Made by a program: the position numbers and the translations under genes
Source: Bradyrhizobium ivorense
GTDB lineage: Bacteria > Pseudomonadota > Alphaproteobacteria > Rhizobiales > Xanthobacteraceae
Assembly: GCF_900696085.1 (NCBI RefSeq)
Contig: NZ_CAADFC020000016.1
Coordinates: 744,001 to 808,000 of the forward strand
Reading direction: 5' to 3'
DNA length: 64,000 nt
Notes under the pieces: model-generated
Database searches by the model: none
Told to the model about the DNA's origin: nothing
The model's input: only the letters and a program-made list of their open reading frames with translations
Shown: piece by piece, positions 1 to 9,236 of the stretch
How positions within the stretch are numbered: position 1 is the stretch's first letter
Layout of the letters: each line of letters opens with the position of its first letter

Positions 1-1588
1 CGCGCAGTTGCTCACGGTGACGAATGGACACCACGAGCTGGACGACCTGACAGATGATGCCGACCATGACGATGACCGCGCCGGCTTCGGCAACCAACAG
101 CCACGGCTGCCAGGCGAGCACATCATAATGCTGCAGGCGGCGGGTCATGCCCATCAGGCCGGTCACGTAGAGCGGCATGAAAGCGAGGTGAAAGCCGATA
201 AACCAGCACCAGAACGCGGCGAGGCCCCAGCGCTCATCGAGCTTGAAGCCGAATGCCTTGGGAAACCAGTAATTGTAGCCGGCGATGGCGCCGAACAGGA
301 CACCCGGCACGATGACGTGATGGAAATGCGCGACCAGGAAGACACTGTTGTGCACCTGCCAATCGACCGCCGGCAACGCCAGCAGGACTCCGGTCAGGCC
401 TCCGAAGACGAACGTCACCATGAAGCCGATCGTCCAGAGCACCGGAACGGTAAACCGGACGCGACCGCCGTACATCGTGAACAGCCAATTGAAGACTTTG
501 ACGCCCGTCGGCACTCCGATAATCATGCTGGTGATGCCAAAGAAGGCGTTCACGCCGGCGCTCGCGCCCATGGTGAAGAAGTGGTGCAGCCACACCGTGT
601 AGGAGAGCACGCAGATCGCCAGGGTCGCGCCGACCATCGACCGGTAGCCAAACAGCGTCTTTTCGGAGAACGTCGCGCTCACTTCCGAATAGATGCCGAA
701 GGCCGGCAGGACCAGGATGTAGACTTCGGGGTGACCCCAGACCCAGAACAGGTTCACGTACATCATCGCGTTGCCGCCGGCGTCCAGCGTAAAGAAATGA
801 AAGCCGAGGTAACGGTCGAGCAGCAGCATTGCGAACAGCGCGGTGAGCACCGGAAATGCCGCTACGATCAGCAGATTCGAGGCAAGCGCAGTCCAGCAGA
901 AGACCGGCATGCGCATGTAGCTCATGCCCGGGGCCCGCATTTTCAGGATCGTGGTGACGAAGTTGACGCCGCTCAACAAGGTCCCGATGCCGGAGATTTG
1001 CAGGGACCATAGATAGTAGTCGACGCCGACGCCCGGCGAGAACTGCAGCTCGCTGAGCGGCGGATAGGCGACCCAGCCGGTCTTTGCGAACTCACCGACA
1101 AAGAGCGAGACGTTGATCAGCAGGATTCCCGTCGCCGTCAACCAAAGGCTCGCGGAATTCATCGTGGGAAACGCCACGTCACGGACACCGAGCTGCAAAG
1201 GCACTGCAAAATTCATCAGCCCGATCACGAACGGCATCGCCACGAAGAAGATCATGATGGTGCCGTGCGCCGAGAAGATCTGGTCGAAATGCTCGGGCGG
1301 CAGATATCCCTGCGCGCCGCCGGCGGCGACCGCCTGCTGCGTGCGCATCATAATTCCGTCCGCGAAACCGCGCACAAGCATGAGCAGCGCAAGCACGATA
1401 TACATCACACCGATGCGCTTGTGATCGACCGACGTGATCCATTCCCGCCAGAGATACGGCAAGTACCCCTTGATGGTAACCCATGCCAGGGTCGACAGGA
1501 TGGCAACGCCGACGCTCGCCACTGTGCCCATGATGATCGGCTCATGAAAAGGAATGGCGCTCCAGTCAAGTTTACCCAACAGGTTCAT
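1..1588 (-). CDS. cyoB: Cytochrome bo3 ubiquinol oxidase subunit I (partial, runs off the left edge)
   Basis: Heme-copper quinol oxidase core subunit, an inner-membrane protein that reduces O2 and pumps protons. About 529 residues of a family near 660 are present; the C-terminus is outside the window. The proton-channel/CuB motif WGHPEVYIL is in frame with the histidine at residue 286, and the K-channel stretch with the HHFFTMG and PTGVK motifs follows. The ATG lies inside the cyoA stop (ATGA overlap), so it is translationally coupled to cyoA. It is the last gene seen of ctaB-cyoA-cyoB; cyoC and cyoD are expected just beyond the edge. The subunit II gene lacks CuA ligands, which fixes quinol rather than cytochrome c as donor. 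Confidence 0.95.
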   Translation of the reverse strand, partial: MNLLGKLDWSAIPFHEPIIMGTVASVGVAILSTLAWVTIKGYLPYLWREWITSVDHKRIGVMYIVLALLMLVRGFADGIMMRTQQAVAAGGAQGYLPPEHFDQIFSAHGTIMIFFVAMPFVIGLMNFAVPLQLGVRDVAFPTMNSASLWLTATGILLINVSLFVGEFAKTGWVAYPPLSELQFSPGVGVDYYLWSLQISGIGTLLSGVNFVTTILKMRAPGMSYMRMPVFCWTALASNLLIVAAFPVLTALFAMLLLDRYLGFHFFTLDAGGNAMMYVNLFWVWGHPEVYILVLPAFGIYSEVSATFSEKTLFGYRSMVGATLAICVLSYTVWLHHFFTMGASAGVNAFFGITSMIIGVPTGVKVFNWLFTMYGGRVRFTVPVLWTIGFMVTFVFGGLTGVLLALPAVDWQVHNSVFLVAHFHHVIVPGVLFGAIAGYNYWFPKAFGFKLDERWGLAAFWCWFIGFHLAFMPLYVTGLMGMTRRLQHYDVLAWQPWLLVAEAGAVIVMVGIICQVVQLVVSIRHREQLR

Positions 1589-2460
1589 CGTTCTGCCCTC
1601 ATGGATTTGGGATAAGCGATACAGAGACCGGCAGCCGGCTGCATCGCGGCACTCATGGCGTTGGCAAACAGGCCGTCCACAACCGACCGATAAGTAAAGG
1701 GCGCAACCGCCCTGCTCGGCCGGACCAAATCGGAATAGGTCCGTGCGTCGAGCACGGGGCCGGCGCTGCGCGCTACAGCGGCCCATTGCGCAAAGCTGTC
1801 GGGCGCCACCGCGTCGACCTTGAAGACCATGTCGGAGAAACCCGCGCCGCTGTAATTCGCCGACATCCCGCGATATGTGCCCGGATAGTCAGCCAGCAGG
1901 TTCAGCCGCGTCACCATTCCGGCCATGGTGTAAATCTGGCCGGCGAGCTGCGGCACGAAGAAACTATTCATGACGCCCGAGGACGTCAGTTCGAAGCTGA
2001 CCGGCGTGCCGACCGGGATCGTCAGCTGATTGACGCTCGCGACGCCCTGCTCCGGATAGATGAACAGCCACTTCCAGTCGAGCGAAACGACTTGAATCTT
2101 GAGAGGCTTGCCGGAGGAGGCGATCGGCTTGGGCGGATCGAGATCGTAGGCACCGATCCAAGCCACGGTGCCGACAAGCAGGACGGTCATTAGCGGGATT
2201 GACCAGACCAGTATTTCGATGCGGCCGGAATCGATGAAATCCGGCCGATAGCGCGCCCGCTCGTTCGATGCACGGAACCAGAAAGCAACGCCTAGCGTCG
2301 CAATGGCCACCGGGATCACGATCGCCAGCATGATGCCGGTCGCGTTGAATAGGATTTGCCGCTCGGCAAGGGCGATCGGCCCCTTGGGATCGAGTACGCC
2401 GTCGCAGCCACCAAGCGTCGCGGCCGCCAGCAGGAGCAGGGTAAGCGAACCGTATCGCAT
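1585..2460 (-). CDS. cyoA: Cytochrome bo3 ubiquinol oxidase subunit II
   Basis: Membrane-anchored subunit II of the bo3 quinol oxidase, 291 residues. The chosen ATG gives a lipoprotein signal with lipobox LGGC (Cys19), followed by two membrane helices (about residues 40-65 and 80-105) and the cupredoxin-like periplasmic domain containing SLDWKWLFIYPE and QIYTMAGM. The CuA Cys-Cys-His ligands of cytochrome c oxidases are absent, as expected for a quinol oxidase. The frame stays open upstream of this ATG but that extension overlaps ctaB and is not signal-like. It begins one base after the ctaB stop and overlaps cyoB by four bases. Confidence 0.95.
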   Translation of the reverse strand: MRYGSLTLLLLAAATLGGCDGVLDPKGPIALAERQILFNATGIMLAIVIPVAIATLGVAFWFRASNERARYRPDFIDSGRIEILVWSIPLMTVLLVGTVAWIGAYDLDPPKPIASSGKPLKIQVVSLDWKWLFIYPEQGVASVNQLTIPVGTPVSFELTSSGVMNSFFVPQLAGQIYTMAGMVTRLNLLADYPGTYRGMSANYSGAGFSDMVFKVDAVAPDSFAQWAAVARSAGPVLDARTYSDLVRPSRAVAPFTYRSVVDGLFANAMSAAMQPAAGLCIAYPKSMRAER

Positions 2461-2461
2461 A

Positions 2462-3493
2462 TCAGGCCTCCCGAACCTTGAAGGTATGAACACTGCGCAC
2501 GGCGCCCGGCTGTCGCGCGGCAGGCGTCGACGCGCTTGGCCGGTCATCACGCGACAACTGCTTCGGCGCGAACGCACCGCCGTTGTGATCGACCAGAAGA
2601 GTTGCAAACAGCAGGAACAGATAAGCGATGGAGAAGACAAACAACCTGTGAGCTGCGCGACGATCCGCGGCGGCACTCCTGTTCAGCTGAAATGCGAGCA
2701 GGAGGAAAGCCCCGCCTGACGTGGCGACGATCCCGCCATAGGTCGCGCCTGCAAAGCCAAGCCCTAGGGGGAGCTCCGAAGCGAGAACAAGCAAGCCGCT
2801 GTAGATCAGGATCTGCCGCGTTGTTGCAGTCCGTCCTGAAACAACCGGCAACATGGGAACGCCGGCACGCGCATAATCATCGGTGCGATTGAGTGCGAGC
2901 GCCCAAAAATGAGGCGGCGTCCAGAGGAAGATGATGAGGAAAAGCGCAAGCGGCTCAAGTCCGATTTGCCCGGTCGCAGCCGCCCATCCGATCACGGGCG
3001 GAAGCGCACCGGCCGCACCGCCGATGACGATGTTCTGCCGCGTTGTTCGCTTCAGCCACGCTGTATACACGACGGCATAGAAGAAGATGGTGCCGGCCAG
3101 CAGCGTGGCTGCCGCCAGGTTCGTCGCCAACGCGAGGGCCGCAACTGCGATGATGCCAAGGACGAGCCCGAAGACGAGCGCCTCAGCCTTCGAGATCTTG
3201 CCGCGGGGGATTGGCCGCATCGCGGTGCGCGCCATGACCGCGTCGATGTCGGCGTCGTACCACATATTCAGTGCGCCGGCGGCCCCGGCGCCGGCTGCGA
3301 TAGCCAGGATTGCGATGACGCCAGGAAATGGTTCGGGGCGCATCGGTGCAACCATCAATCCGACGAACGCGGTGAACAGCGAGAGCGCCATGACGCGCGG
3401 CTTGGCCAAACTTATGAAACATGGCAGTCGCTCAGCCCAGCCAGACCACGAAGTCAGCCGGAAACGCGACAACGGAATCGCGGACGTATTCAT
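2462..3493 (-). CDS. ctaB: Protoheme IX farnesyltransferase
   Basis: Polytopic inner-membrane UbiA-family prenyltransferase that makes heme O from heme B for the bo3 oxidase encoded next to it (also called cyoE). The first Asp-rich motif is visible as NMWYDADIDAVMARTAMRP, and the second region carries LNRTDDYARAGVPMLP. It has 343 residues with a longer polar C-terminal tail than usual (about residues 300-343). It is the first gene of the tight ctaB-cyoA-cyoB operon, an order that differs from E. coli cyoABCDE. A GAGGG ribosome-binding site lies upstream. Confidence 0.93.
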   Translation of the reverse strand: MNTSAIPLSRFRLTSWSGWAERLPCFISLAKPRVMALSLFTAFVGLMVAPMRPEPFPGVIAILAIAAGAGAAGALNMWYDADIDAVMARTAMRPIPRGKISKAEALVFGLVLGIIAVAALALATNLAAATLLAGTIFFYAVVYTAWLKRTTRQNIVIGGAAGALPPVIGWAAATGQIGLEPLALFLIIFLWTPPHFWALALNRTDDYARAGVPMLPVVSGRTATTRQILIYSGLLVLASELPLGLGFAGATYGGIVATSGGAFLLLAFQLNRSAAADRRAAHRLFVFSIAYLFLLFATLLVDHNGGAFAPKQLSRDDRPSASTPAARQPGAVRSVHTFKVREA

Positions 3494-3570
3494 GGTGGTC
3501 GATCCCTCAAGCGAGAGAGTTGTCGATGGACTTCACGGTTTTGCCGTCGCAAGGATTTTGTGCCGCCTCG

Positions 3571-4533
3571 TTATTCTGCTACGACGCGCGGGGCGTCTGC
3601 ACGCCTGGTGCGCAGCTCGAGGAGACCGAGCAGGATCTCGTCCCGGTCGGCTTCGAGCTCCTCGATAGTGCGCGATCCGACTTCGGCATGGACGCCGTCG
3701 ATGAGCTTCTTCTGGAGCTCGGGCGTCAGCGTCGGCGATCCCAAGACCTTCCACCAGGCCGTGAGAGGTCCGGTGAACTGCTGCAACATATGCTCGATGC
3801 CGCCGGAGCCGCCGCCGAGGTGGTTGAGCATCACGTTGCCCATGATGCCCCAGCGCAGACCAGGACCCCAGGAAAGCGCCGTATCGACATCGGCGACACT
3901 GACAACTCCCTCATCCACGAGATAGTAGACCTCTCGCGCGAGCGCGGCCTGGAGACGATTGGCGACGTGGCCAGGAACCTCCTTGTTGAGCCGCACAGTC
4001 TGCTTCCCGATCGAGGTGTAGAACTCCGTCGCGCGCCGGATCGTCGCTTCCGAGGTTTTTGCGCCCCCGACGATCTCGACCAACGGAATCAGATGCGGCG
4101 GATTGAACGGATGACCGATGACGCAGCGTTCAGGATGCAGGCGACAATCGGACTGGATCTCGCTCATGGTGAGGCCTGACGAGCTCGACGCGATGATCAC
4201 GTCGGCCGGCAGCAATTCATCCAGCTCGCGATACAGCTTCTTCTTGAAATCGATGCGCTCGGGCCCGTTTTCCTGGACGAGGTCCGCACCCGCCACGGCG
4301 GTCGCCAGGTCAGCGGTGAAGGCGAGACGCGACTGCGATGCGCCGGGCGCGAGGCCCAATCGTTCGAGCGCCGGCCAGGCAGCCTTCACGAAGCGTCGCA
4401 GCGCCGCCTCGGCATCCGGCGCGACATCGGTCGCAACGACGTCCAGTCCCTTGGCGAGGAATTGCGCGGCCCAGCTCGCGCCGATCACGCCGGTGCCGAT
4501 GATTGCGATCTTGTGAATTGGCTTGTTGGACAT
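3571..4533 (-). CDS. 3-hydroxyacyl-CoA dehydrogenase family protein (carnitine-dehydrogenase-like), copy 1
   Basis: NAD-dependent dehydrogenase of the 3HCDH family, 320 residues. A Rossmann motif GTGVIGASWA sits at about residues 12-21. The catalytic His is in CVIGHPFNPPHLIP with the partner Glu in LVEIVGG; the C-terminal 3HCDH domain carries LSWGPGLRWG. The layout (AWPALE, QENGPERI) resembles L-carnitine dehydrogenases more than fatty-acid FadB enzymes, so the substrate is unknown. Start chosen at MSNKP, preceded by GGAAG. It lies 13 bases after the YWTD propeller gene, and a close paralog with the same partner is at 54575-55546. Confidence 0.85.
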   Translation of the reverse strand: MSNKPIHKIAIIGTGVIGASWAAQFLAKGLDVVATDVAPDAEAALRRFVKAAWPALERLGLAPGASQSRLAFTADLATAVAGADLVQENGPERIDFKKKLYRELDELLPADVIIASSSSGLTMSEIQSDCRLHPERCVIGHPFNPPHLIPLVEIVGGAKTSEATIRRATEFYTSIGKQTVRLNKEVPGHVANRLQAALAREVYYLVDEGVVSVADVDTALSWGPGLRWGIMGNVMLNHLGGGSGGIEHMLQQFTGPLTAWWKVLGSPTLTPELQKKLIDGVHAEVGSRTIEELEADRDEILLGLLELRTRRADAPRVVAE

Positions 4534-4546
4534 ATCACACTTCCTT

Positions 4547-5473
4547 TCAGAGCATGTCGACGTATGCGACGCCGGTGAGATTTCCCTGGGCGGCAAGCAG
4601 CATCCGCTTCTCCGTCCCATCGAGCTTCGCCGCATAGAGCGAGCCGGCGAAATCGGTGACGAACATGCGGTTGCCCGGAACATCGAGCGCGATGCCGATA
4701 CCTTCCATCAGGTCCGAGACCACGATCTGCGGTGCGTTTTGCGCGGGCTTCGCGTCGACGGGCGCGCGGTTCACCGTGTTGCCCCGCGGAGGATTGCCGC
4801 GGTCGGTCCAGTAAAGAACGCGATGCTCGAGATCGAGCTCGAGATCGATCGGCTCGGGAAGGCCGTTGAAGAAGACCTCGACGTCGCTCCGATCAACTGC
4901 CGTCTCGCCCTTCGGGATATCGATCCCGGCGCGCAAGATGCGCCCGACTTCGGCGTTGTCACCGCCTTTTTGCGTCCAGTAGATCTGTCCGCGGGCCGGA
5001 TCGACAGTGATTCCAACGCACCATCTGGTCTGATCGCGCCGGTCATTTTCGCCCTCCCCCGTCTGGACCAGCGTCTCGATCTGCGAACCATCGAGATTCG
5101 AACGCATGACTCGCATCCCTTCGCGGTCGGACCAGTAGAGCTTGCCGTTCGCCTTATCGAGATGGAGCTGCTTTGGCGTGAACGTGCCACCGGGCGAAAC
5201 GATGAACCTGCGATTGCTTCCGTCGATATCGGCGCGTTCGATGGAGCCGTCGTTCAGCGCGGGGACGCCCATATTGGTCCAGTAGACGTGACCGGCTACC
5301 ACATCGACGACGATGCCGTCGGGATGGGGACAGTCGGCGGCGATCACTTGGGGATGCGAACCGTCCGGATCCATCGACAGGACGCGGCCGCCGCTCAAGT
5401 CGAGGAGGAACAATCGGCCGAAGCGAGTTGTGGTCGACACGGTTTTTGTTTGCATGGCATGGAGTACGGTCAT
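4547..5473 (-). CDS. YWTD beta-propeller protein (LDL-receptor class B repeats), copy 1
   Basis: 308 residues made of about five or six propeller blades. YWTD-type motifs are visible as VYWTNMG, LYWSDREG, IYWTQKGG, LYWTDRG and MFVTDFAG, each followed by a D-G-S/T turn. No signal peptide or membrane segment is present, so it is predicted cytoplasmic, unlike eukaryotic LDL-receptor repeats. Start chosen at MTVLHAM because AAAGGA lies seven bases upstream; an internal MQTKTV has no ribosome-binding site. It sits between a CoA-transferase and a 3-hydroxyacyl-CoA dehydrogenase. The paralog at 53637-54551 shares long identical stretches such as IALDVPGNRMFVTDFAGS. Possible roles are a lactonase-like hydrolase or a scaffold; neither is shown. 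Confidence 0.85.
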   Translation of the reverse strand: MTVLHAMQTKTVSTTTRFGRLFLLDLSGGRVLSMDPDGSHPQVIAADCPHPDGIVVDVVAGHVYWTNMGVPALNDGSIERADIDGSNRRFIVSPGGTFTPKQLHLDKANGKLYWSDREGMRVMRSNLDGSQIETLVQTGEGENDRRDQTRWCVGITVDPARGQIYWTQKGGDNAEVGRILRAGIDIPKGETAVDRSDVEVFFNGLPEPIDLELDLEHRVLYWTDRGNPPRGNTVNRAPVDAKPAQNAPQIVVSDLMEGIGIALDVPGNRMFVTDFAGSLYAAKLDGTEKRMLLAAQGNLTGVAYVDML

Positions 5474-5614
5474 GGACTGTCCTTTGGGTCGCTTCTGCAC
5501 TAGGCTATTCGGCCGCGCGCGGCTTCGGCAGGTTGGTGGAGAAATTGGCGGCCGCTTCTCGCGGAACGCCGTGAAGGCTTCCTTGGGTGCTTCCTTTCGA
5601 GCGCCTCTGCACGG

Positions 5615-6841
5615 CTAGGCCGTCCGTTCCCTTGCTTTCGGAACGGCATCGCTTTCGCGCAGGTTTTCGATACTCTTGGGGTCGAAGCCGAGCTCGCCGA
5701 GAATCTCCTCGGTGTGCTCACCGAGACCGGGCGCACGCCGGGCCGGAACCTTATCGACGCCATGGATCTTGATAGGGCTCGATACGGTTGAGGTTAGCTT
5801 GCCGCCGGCACCATTGAGCGGGACGATGATCTCGTTCTCCAGGAGCTGCGGATCGTTGATCACCTCCTGAGGTCCGCGGACTTCGCCAAAGGTGACGTTC
5901 AGGCCGGCGAAGACCGAATGCCAATGCGACATGGGGTGAGTGCCGAACAGCTCGTCGAAGATGGCCGTGAGCGGCGCCATATTCGCCATGATCTGCGCCG
6001 GGCTTGAAAAGCGCTGATCGGTCAGCAGGTCCGCCCGGCCGATCGCCTTGACGACGGTCACGAACTTGTCGGGCGTGACGATGAGAACGAACCAAATCCC
6101 GTCGGAGGAACGATAGACGTTCATCGCCGCGTTGGCGGGATGCGTGCGATCGTGCAGTGGGGGAAACTTGGCGCCGGAAAGCGCCGCCTGGATCGAAACG
6201 CTCGCCGACCACACACCCTGGGCGAGCAGCGACGTTGTAACATACGAGCCTTTGCCGGTGCGTTCGCGCCGGTAGAGGGCAGTAACGATCCCCGAGTAGA
6301 GACCGACCGCCGTCGCGTTGTCGCCGCTGCCGCCCACCGGCCAGGTCGGCGGTGCGCCGGCATCGCGGGTCAACGACAGCAGGCCGCTGCGCGCCCAGTA
6401 CGCTGTTACGTCGAAGCCAGGCAGGTCGGCATCAGGCCCGTTCTCGCCGAAACCGGTGAGATCGGCGTAGATCAGGCGCGGATTCCACCCTGCTACGTCC
6501 GCATATTCGAGCTTGAGCTGCTTGCGCGCGTGGTGCGGCGTATTGACGATGAACACGTCGGCCCAATTGACGAGTTCGAAGAGAACCTGCTGCGCGCTCT
6601 GTGACTTCAGATTGAGCGCGATGCTGCGCTTGTTGCGATTGGCGAGATGCCACTGATAGGGGTCCTCCGACATCGGCTGGATCGGGGTCTGATTGCCGCG
6701 CCGCCACGTGTCGCCGTACGGCGGCTCGACCTTGATGACATCGGCGCCGAAGTCGGAGAGGATCACGGCCGCGCCCGGTGCGGCGACGAAGCTCGAGAAG
6801 TCGACGACCTTCAAGCCTGAAAAGATGTTGTCGTTTGCCAT
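5615..6841 (-). CDS. Class III CoA-transferase (CaiB/BaiF family)
   Basis: Cytoplasmic CoA-transferase of 408 residues, the usual length for the family. It opens with FSGLKVVDFSSFVAAPGAA and FGADVIKVEPP, typical of CaiB/formyl-CoA transferases, and the expected catalytic Asp is in the PGFDVTAYWARSG motif near residue 165. AGGAG precedes the ATG. Downstream of acyl-CoA dehydrogenase and enoyl-CoA hydratase genes on the same strand, it probably activates an organic acid as its CoA thioester for the dehydrogenation and hydration steps (inference). The acid cannot be identified from sequence. Confidence 0.88.
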   Translation of the reverse strand: MANDNIFSGLKVVDFSSFVAAPGAAVILSDFGADVIKVEPPYGDTWRRGNQTPIQPMSEDPYQWHLANRNKRSIALNLKSQSAQQVLFELVNWADVFIVNTPHHARKQLKLEYADVAGWNPRLIYADLTGFGENGPDADLPGFDVTAYWARSGLLSLTRDAGAPPTWPVGGSGDNATAVGLYSGIVTALYRRERTGKGSYVTTSLLAQGVWSASVSIQAALSGAKFPPLHDRTHPANAAMNVYRSSDGIWFVLIVTPDKFVTVVKAIGRADLLTDQRFSSPAQIMANMAPLTAIFDELFGTHPMSHWHSVFAGLNVTFGEVRGPQEVINDPQLLENEIIVPLNGAGGKLTSTVSSPIKIHGVDKVPARRAPGLGEHTEEILGELGFDPKSIENLRESDAVPKARERTA

Positions 6842-6880
6842 TGGTGGCTCCTGAGTTCGATTGGGTTTGCTGGTGCAATA

Positions 6881-7678
6881 TCAGCGGCCTTGGAATTCCG
6901 GCGCGCGTTTCTCGAGGAAGGCGGTGGTGCCTTCCCGCTTGTCTTCCGTCGAGGCACAGATGCCGAAATACGAGGCTTCCAGCGCGAGACCTTCGCTCTG
7001 GCTGGTGTTGAGACCCTTGTTGGCCGCATCCAGCGAATACTTCACCGCGATCGGCGCGTTGGCCGCGATTTGCTTCAGAACGGCCTCTGCGCGTGCAATC
7101 AGGTTCGCGGCGGGGACGACTTCGTTGACCAAGCCGATGCGGTACGCCTCCTGCGCCGAGATGGTCTCGCCGGTGAGAATGAGCTGCAGCGCACGGCCCT
7201 TGCCGACCAAACGCGGCAGGCGCTGGGTGCCGCCGCCACCGGGCAGCAGACCAAGCTTGACCTCGGGCTGGCCGAATTTGGCGTGTTCGGCGGCAATGCG
7301 GATGGTGCAGGCCATGGCCGTTTCGCATCCGCCGCCCAGCGCAAAGCCGTTGATCGCCGCGATCACCGGCTTGCCGAGGTTTTCAATCAGGTTGAGCACC
7401 TCGTGGCCGAAGCGGCTGAACTCTTCCGCCTCGTAGGCGTCGACGCGGGCAAGTTCGCTGATGTCGGCGCCGGCAACGAAAGCCTTGTCACCGGCGCCGG
7501 TCAGGATCACGCCGCGCACGGAGCTGTCGGCCTTGGCGTCCTCGAACGCGCACCGCAAGTCCGCCCAGGTCGTCGCGTCCAGGGCGTTGAGCACCTTGGG
7601 GCGATTGAGCGTGACATAGGCAATGCCATTTCTCTTTTCATAGAGCACGTTCGCTAGAGCGATAGTCATGGGGGACAT
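6881..7678 (-). CDS. Enoyl-CoA hydratase/isomerase family protein
   Basis: Crotonase-fold enzyme of 265 residues adding water to a 2-enoyl-CoA. Both catalytic glutamates of true hydratases are present, in GFALGGGCETAM and FGQPEVKLGLLPGGGGTQRL. The second of two nearby ATGs (MSPMTIA) is preferred because AGGAG lies six bases before it but directly abuts the first ATG at 7684. It is between the acyl-CoA dehydrogenase and CoA-transferase genes in a same-strand run with short gaps, consistent with one transcript. Confidence 0.9.
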   Translation of the reverse strand: MSPMTIALANVLYEKRNGIAYVTLNRPKVLNALDATTWADLRCAFEDAKADSSVRGVILTGAGDKAFVAGADISELARVDAYEAEEFSRFGHEVLNLIENLGKPVIAAINGFALGGGCETAMACTIRIAAEHAKFGQPEVKLGLLPGGGGTQRLPRLVGKGRALQLILTGETISAQEAYRIGLVNEVVPAANLIARAEAVLKQIAANAPIAVKYSLDAANKGLNTSQSEGLALEASYFGICASTEDKREGTTAFLEKRAPEFQGR

Positions 7679-7730
7679 GGTCATCTCCTGTCAGGGCGCA
7701 GACTGCGATTCTGCGCCCGCTGGCTGGTGA

Positions 7731-8945
7731 TCAGACGAAGGCGCTGAGTCCGGTGATCGCCTTGCCGACGATCAGGGTCTGCATCTGGTAGGTGCCTTCG
7801 TAGGAGTAGATGGCCTCGGTGTCGGCAAAGAAGCGCGCCACGTTGTAGTCGACCAGGATCCCGTTGCCGCCCATCAGCTCGCGGGCCCACGCTACGGTCT
7901 CGCGCGCCTTGGACGTGCAGTACGCCTTGACGACCGCGGCCTGCGCGTCCGTCAGCTTGCCTTCGGTTTCCAGCTGCCCCGCGCGGACCAGCATGCCTTG
8001 ACACGCAACGATGTTGCCCAGCATCTTCGCGAGAAGCTCCTGAACGAGCTGGAACGAGCCGATCGGCTTGCCGAACTGCAGGCGCTCCTGGGCGTATTTG
8101 AGGGCGTTTTCGTAGGCGCCCATCTGCGCGCCGGTGATTTCCCACCCGCTGCCATTCCGGGTGCCACGCAGCACCAGCGCGGCGTCCCGGAACGTTCCTT
8201 TGCCGCCCTGCAGACGATTCGCATCGGGCACGTGGCAGTCGGTCATCGTGATCTGGCCGTTCTGCACGACCTTCAGGGCGATCTTGTTCTGCATCTTCTC
8301 GACGCTGAACCCGGGCGTCGTCTTGTTCTCGACGATGAAACCCTTGACCTGGTTGTCTTCCACGTCACGCGCCCAGATGATCGAGACGTCGCACCACGGC
8401 GCGTTGCCGATCCAGCGCTTCTGGCCGTTGAGGATCCAGCTGTCGCCGTCACGCGTGGCGGTGGTCAGGAGACCCGCACCGGTGCCCGACCCCACCAACG
8501 GCTCGGTCAACCCGAAGCAGCCGACCTTTTCCATGCGCGCCATCGGCGGCAGCCACTTCTGCTTCTGCTCCTCCGTGCCCGCAAGGTAGATGGACATCAT
8601 CGCGAGGCCGGTGTGGACGCCGTGGAAGGTACAGAACGAAACATCGGTCCGTGCGATCTCCATCGCGACCAGGCCGAACAGCAACGGGCTTCCGCCTGGA
8701 CAGCCGTAACCATTGAGGCCGAGACCGGCGATGTTCAGCTCCTTGTACGACGGCAGCAATTCGAACGGGAACGCGTCCTCGACCCAGTATTTGTTGATGA
8801 TGGGCTGGACCTTCGTCTCCATGTAGGTCCGTACCTTCTTGACGAGCGCCCGCTCCTCGTCGGAGAGCAATTCGGCGAATTGAAAGAAGTCGCTATTCGG
8901 CGGCGGAAGCTGTTTCGAAGGCTTCGGTGCGGCAGCGGTGGCCAT
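7731..8945 (-). CDS. Acyl-CoA dehydrogenase (glutaryl-CoA-dehydrogenase-like)
   Basis: FAD-dependent acyl-CoA dehydrogenase, 404 residues. The middle-domain motif CFGLTEPLVGSGTGAG and the catalytic Glu within YSYEGTYQMQTLIVG match the glutaryl-CoA dehydrogenase/ACOX4-like branch; NGQKRWIGNAP is also characteristic. Start chosen at MATAAAP, with GGAG six bases upstream. It is the first gene of the minus-strand degradation run and should pass electrons through ETF to quinone; no etf gene is in the window. The exact acyl substrate is unknown. Confidence 0.9.
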   Translation of the reverse strand: MATAAAPKPSKQLPPPNSDFFQFAELLSDEERALVKKVRTYMETKVQPIINKYWVEDAFPFELLPSYKELNIAGLGLNGYGCPGGSPLLFGLVAMEIARTDVSFCTFHGVHTGLAMMSIYLAGTEEQKQKWLPPMARMEKVGCFGLTEPLVGSGTGAGLLTTATRDGDSWILNGQKRWIGNAPWCDVSIIWARDVEDNQVKGFIVENKTTPGFSVEKMQNKIALKVVQNGQITMTDCHVPDANRLQGGKGTFRDAALVLRGTRNGSGWEITGAQMGAYENALKYAQERLQFGKPIGSFQLVQELLAKMLGNIVACQGMLVRAGQLETEGKLTDAQAAVVKAYCTSKARETVAWARELMGGNGILVDYNVARFFADTEAIYSYEGTYQMQTLIVGKAITGLSAFV

Positions 8946-9236
8946 GTCGGTCTCCATTCGTTGCGGGGCCTGCGACTGCGGCAGGCGTCTCATAACGCAT
9001 TGAAGATAAGTAAAGCGACCAGCCAAAGGATTTGCGCGGCTTGCTCTCGTTTTGTCATTTGTTGCGGGCGATCTGCAGCCAACGCAAAGGCGGGGTGACC
9101 GGCACGTCATCTCAGGAACGTCTGATTACGCTGAAGGGGGTATGACAATGCCGAACGCATGACGCGATCGAGTCGGCCCGGCCGGACGCATTCGACGTAC
9201 TCAGATCAGGTCGAGGCCGCAACGCAAGAGCGCGCC

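Noticed and set aside
8..1012. A 334-codon plus-strand frame opposite cyoB
   Set aside because: The minus strand encodes cyoB with intact catalytic motifs in frame; the plus frame is a shadow rich in Asp, His and Arg.
9009..9027. TTTGGC followed by TTTACT upstream of the acyl-CoA dehydrogenase, as a fourth copy of the phased TTT element
   Set aside because: The spacing is 7 instead of 4 bases and the first TTTGCCG is absent, so it breaks the 10-bp phasing.
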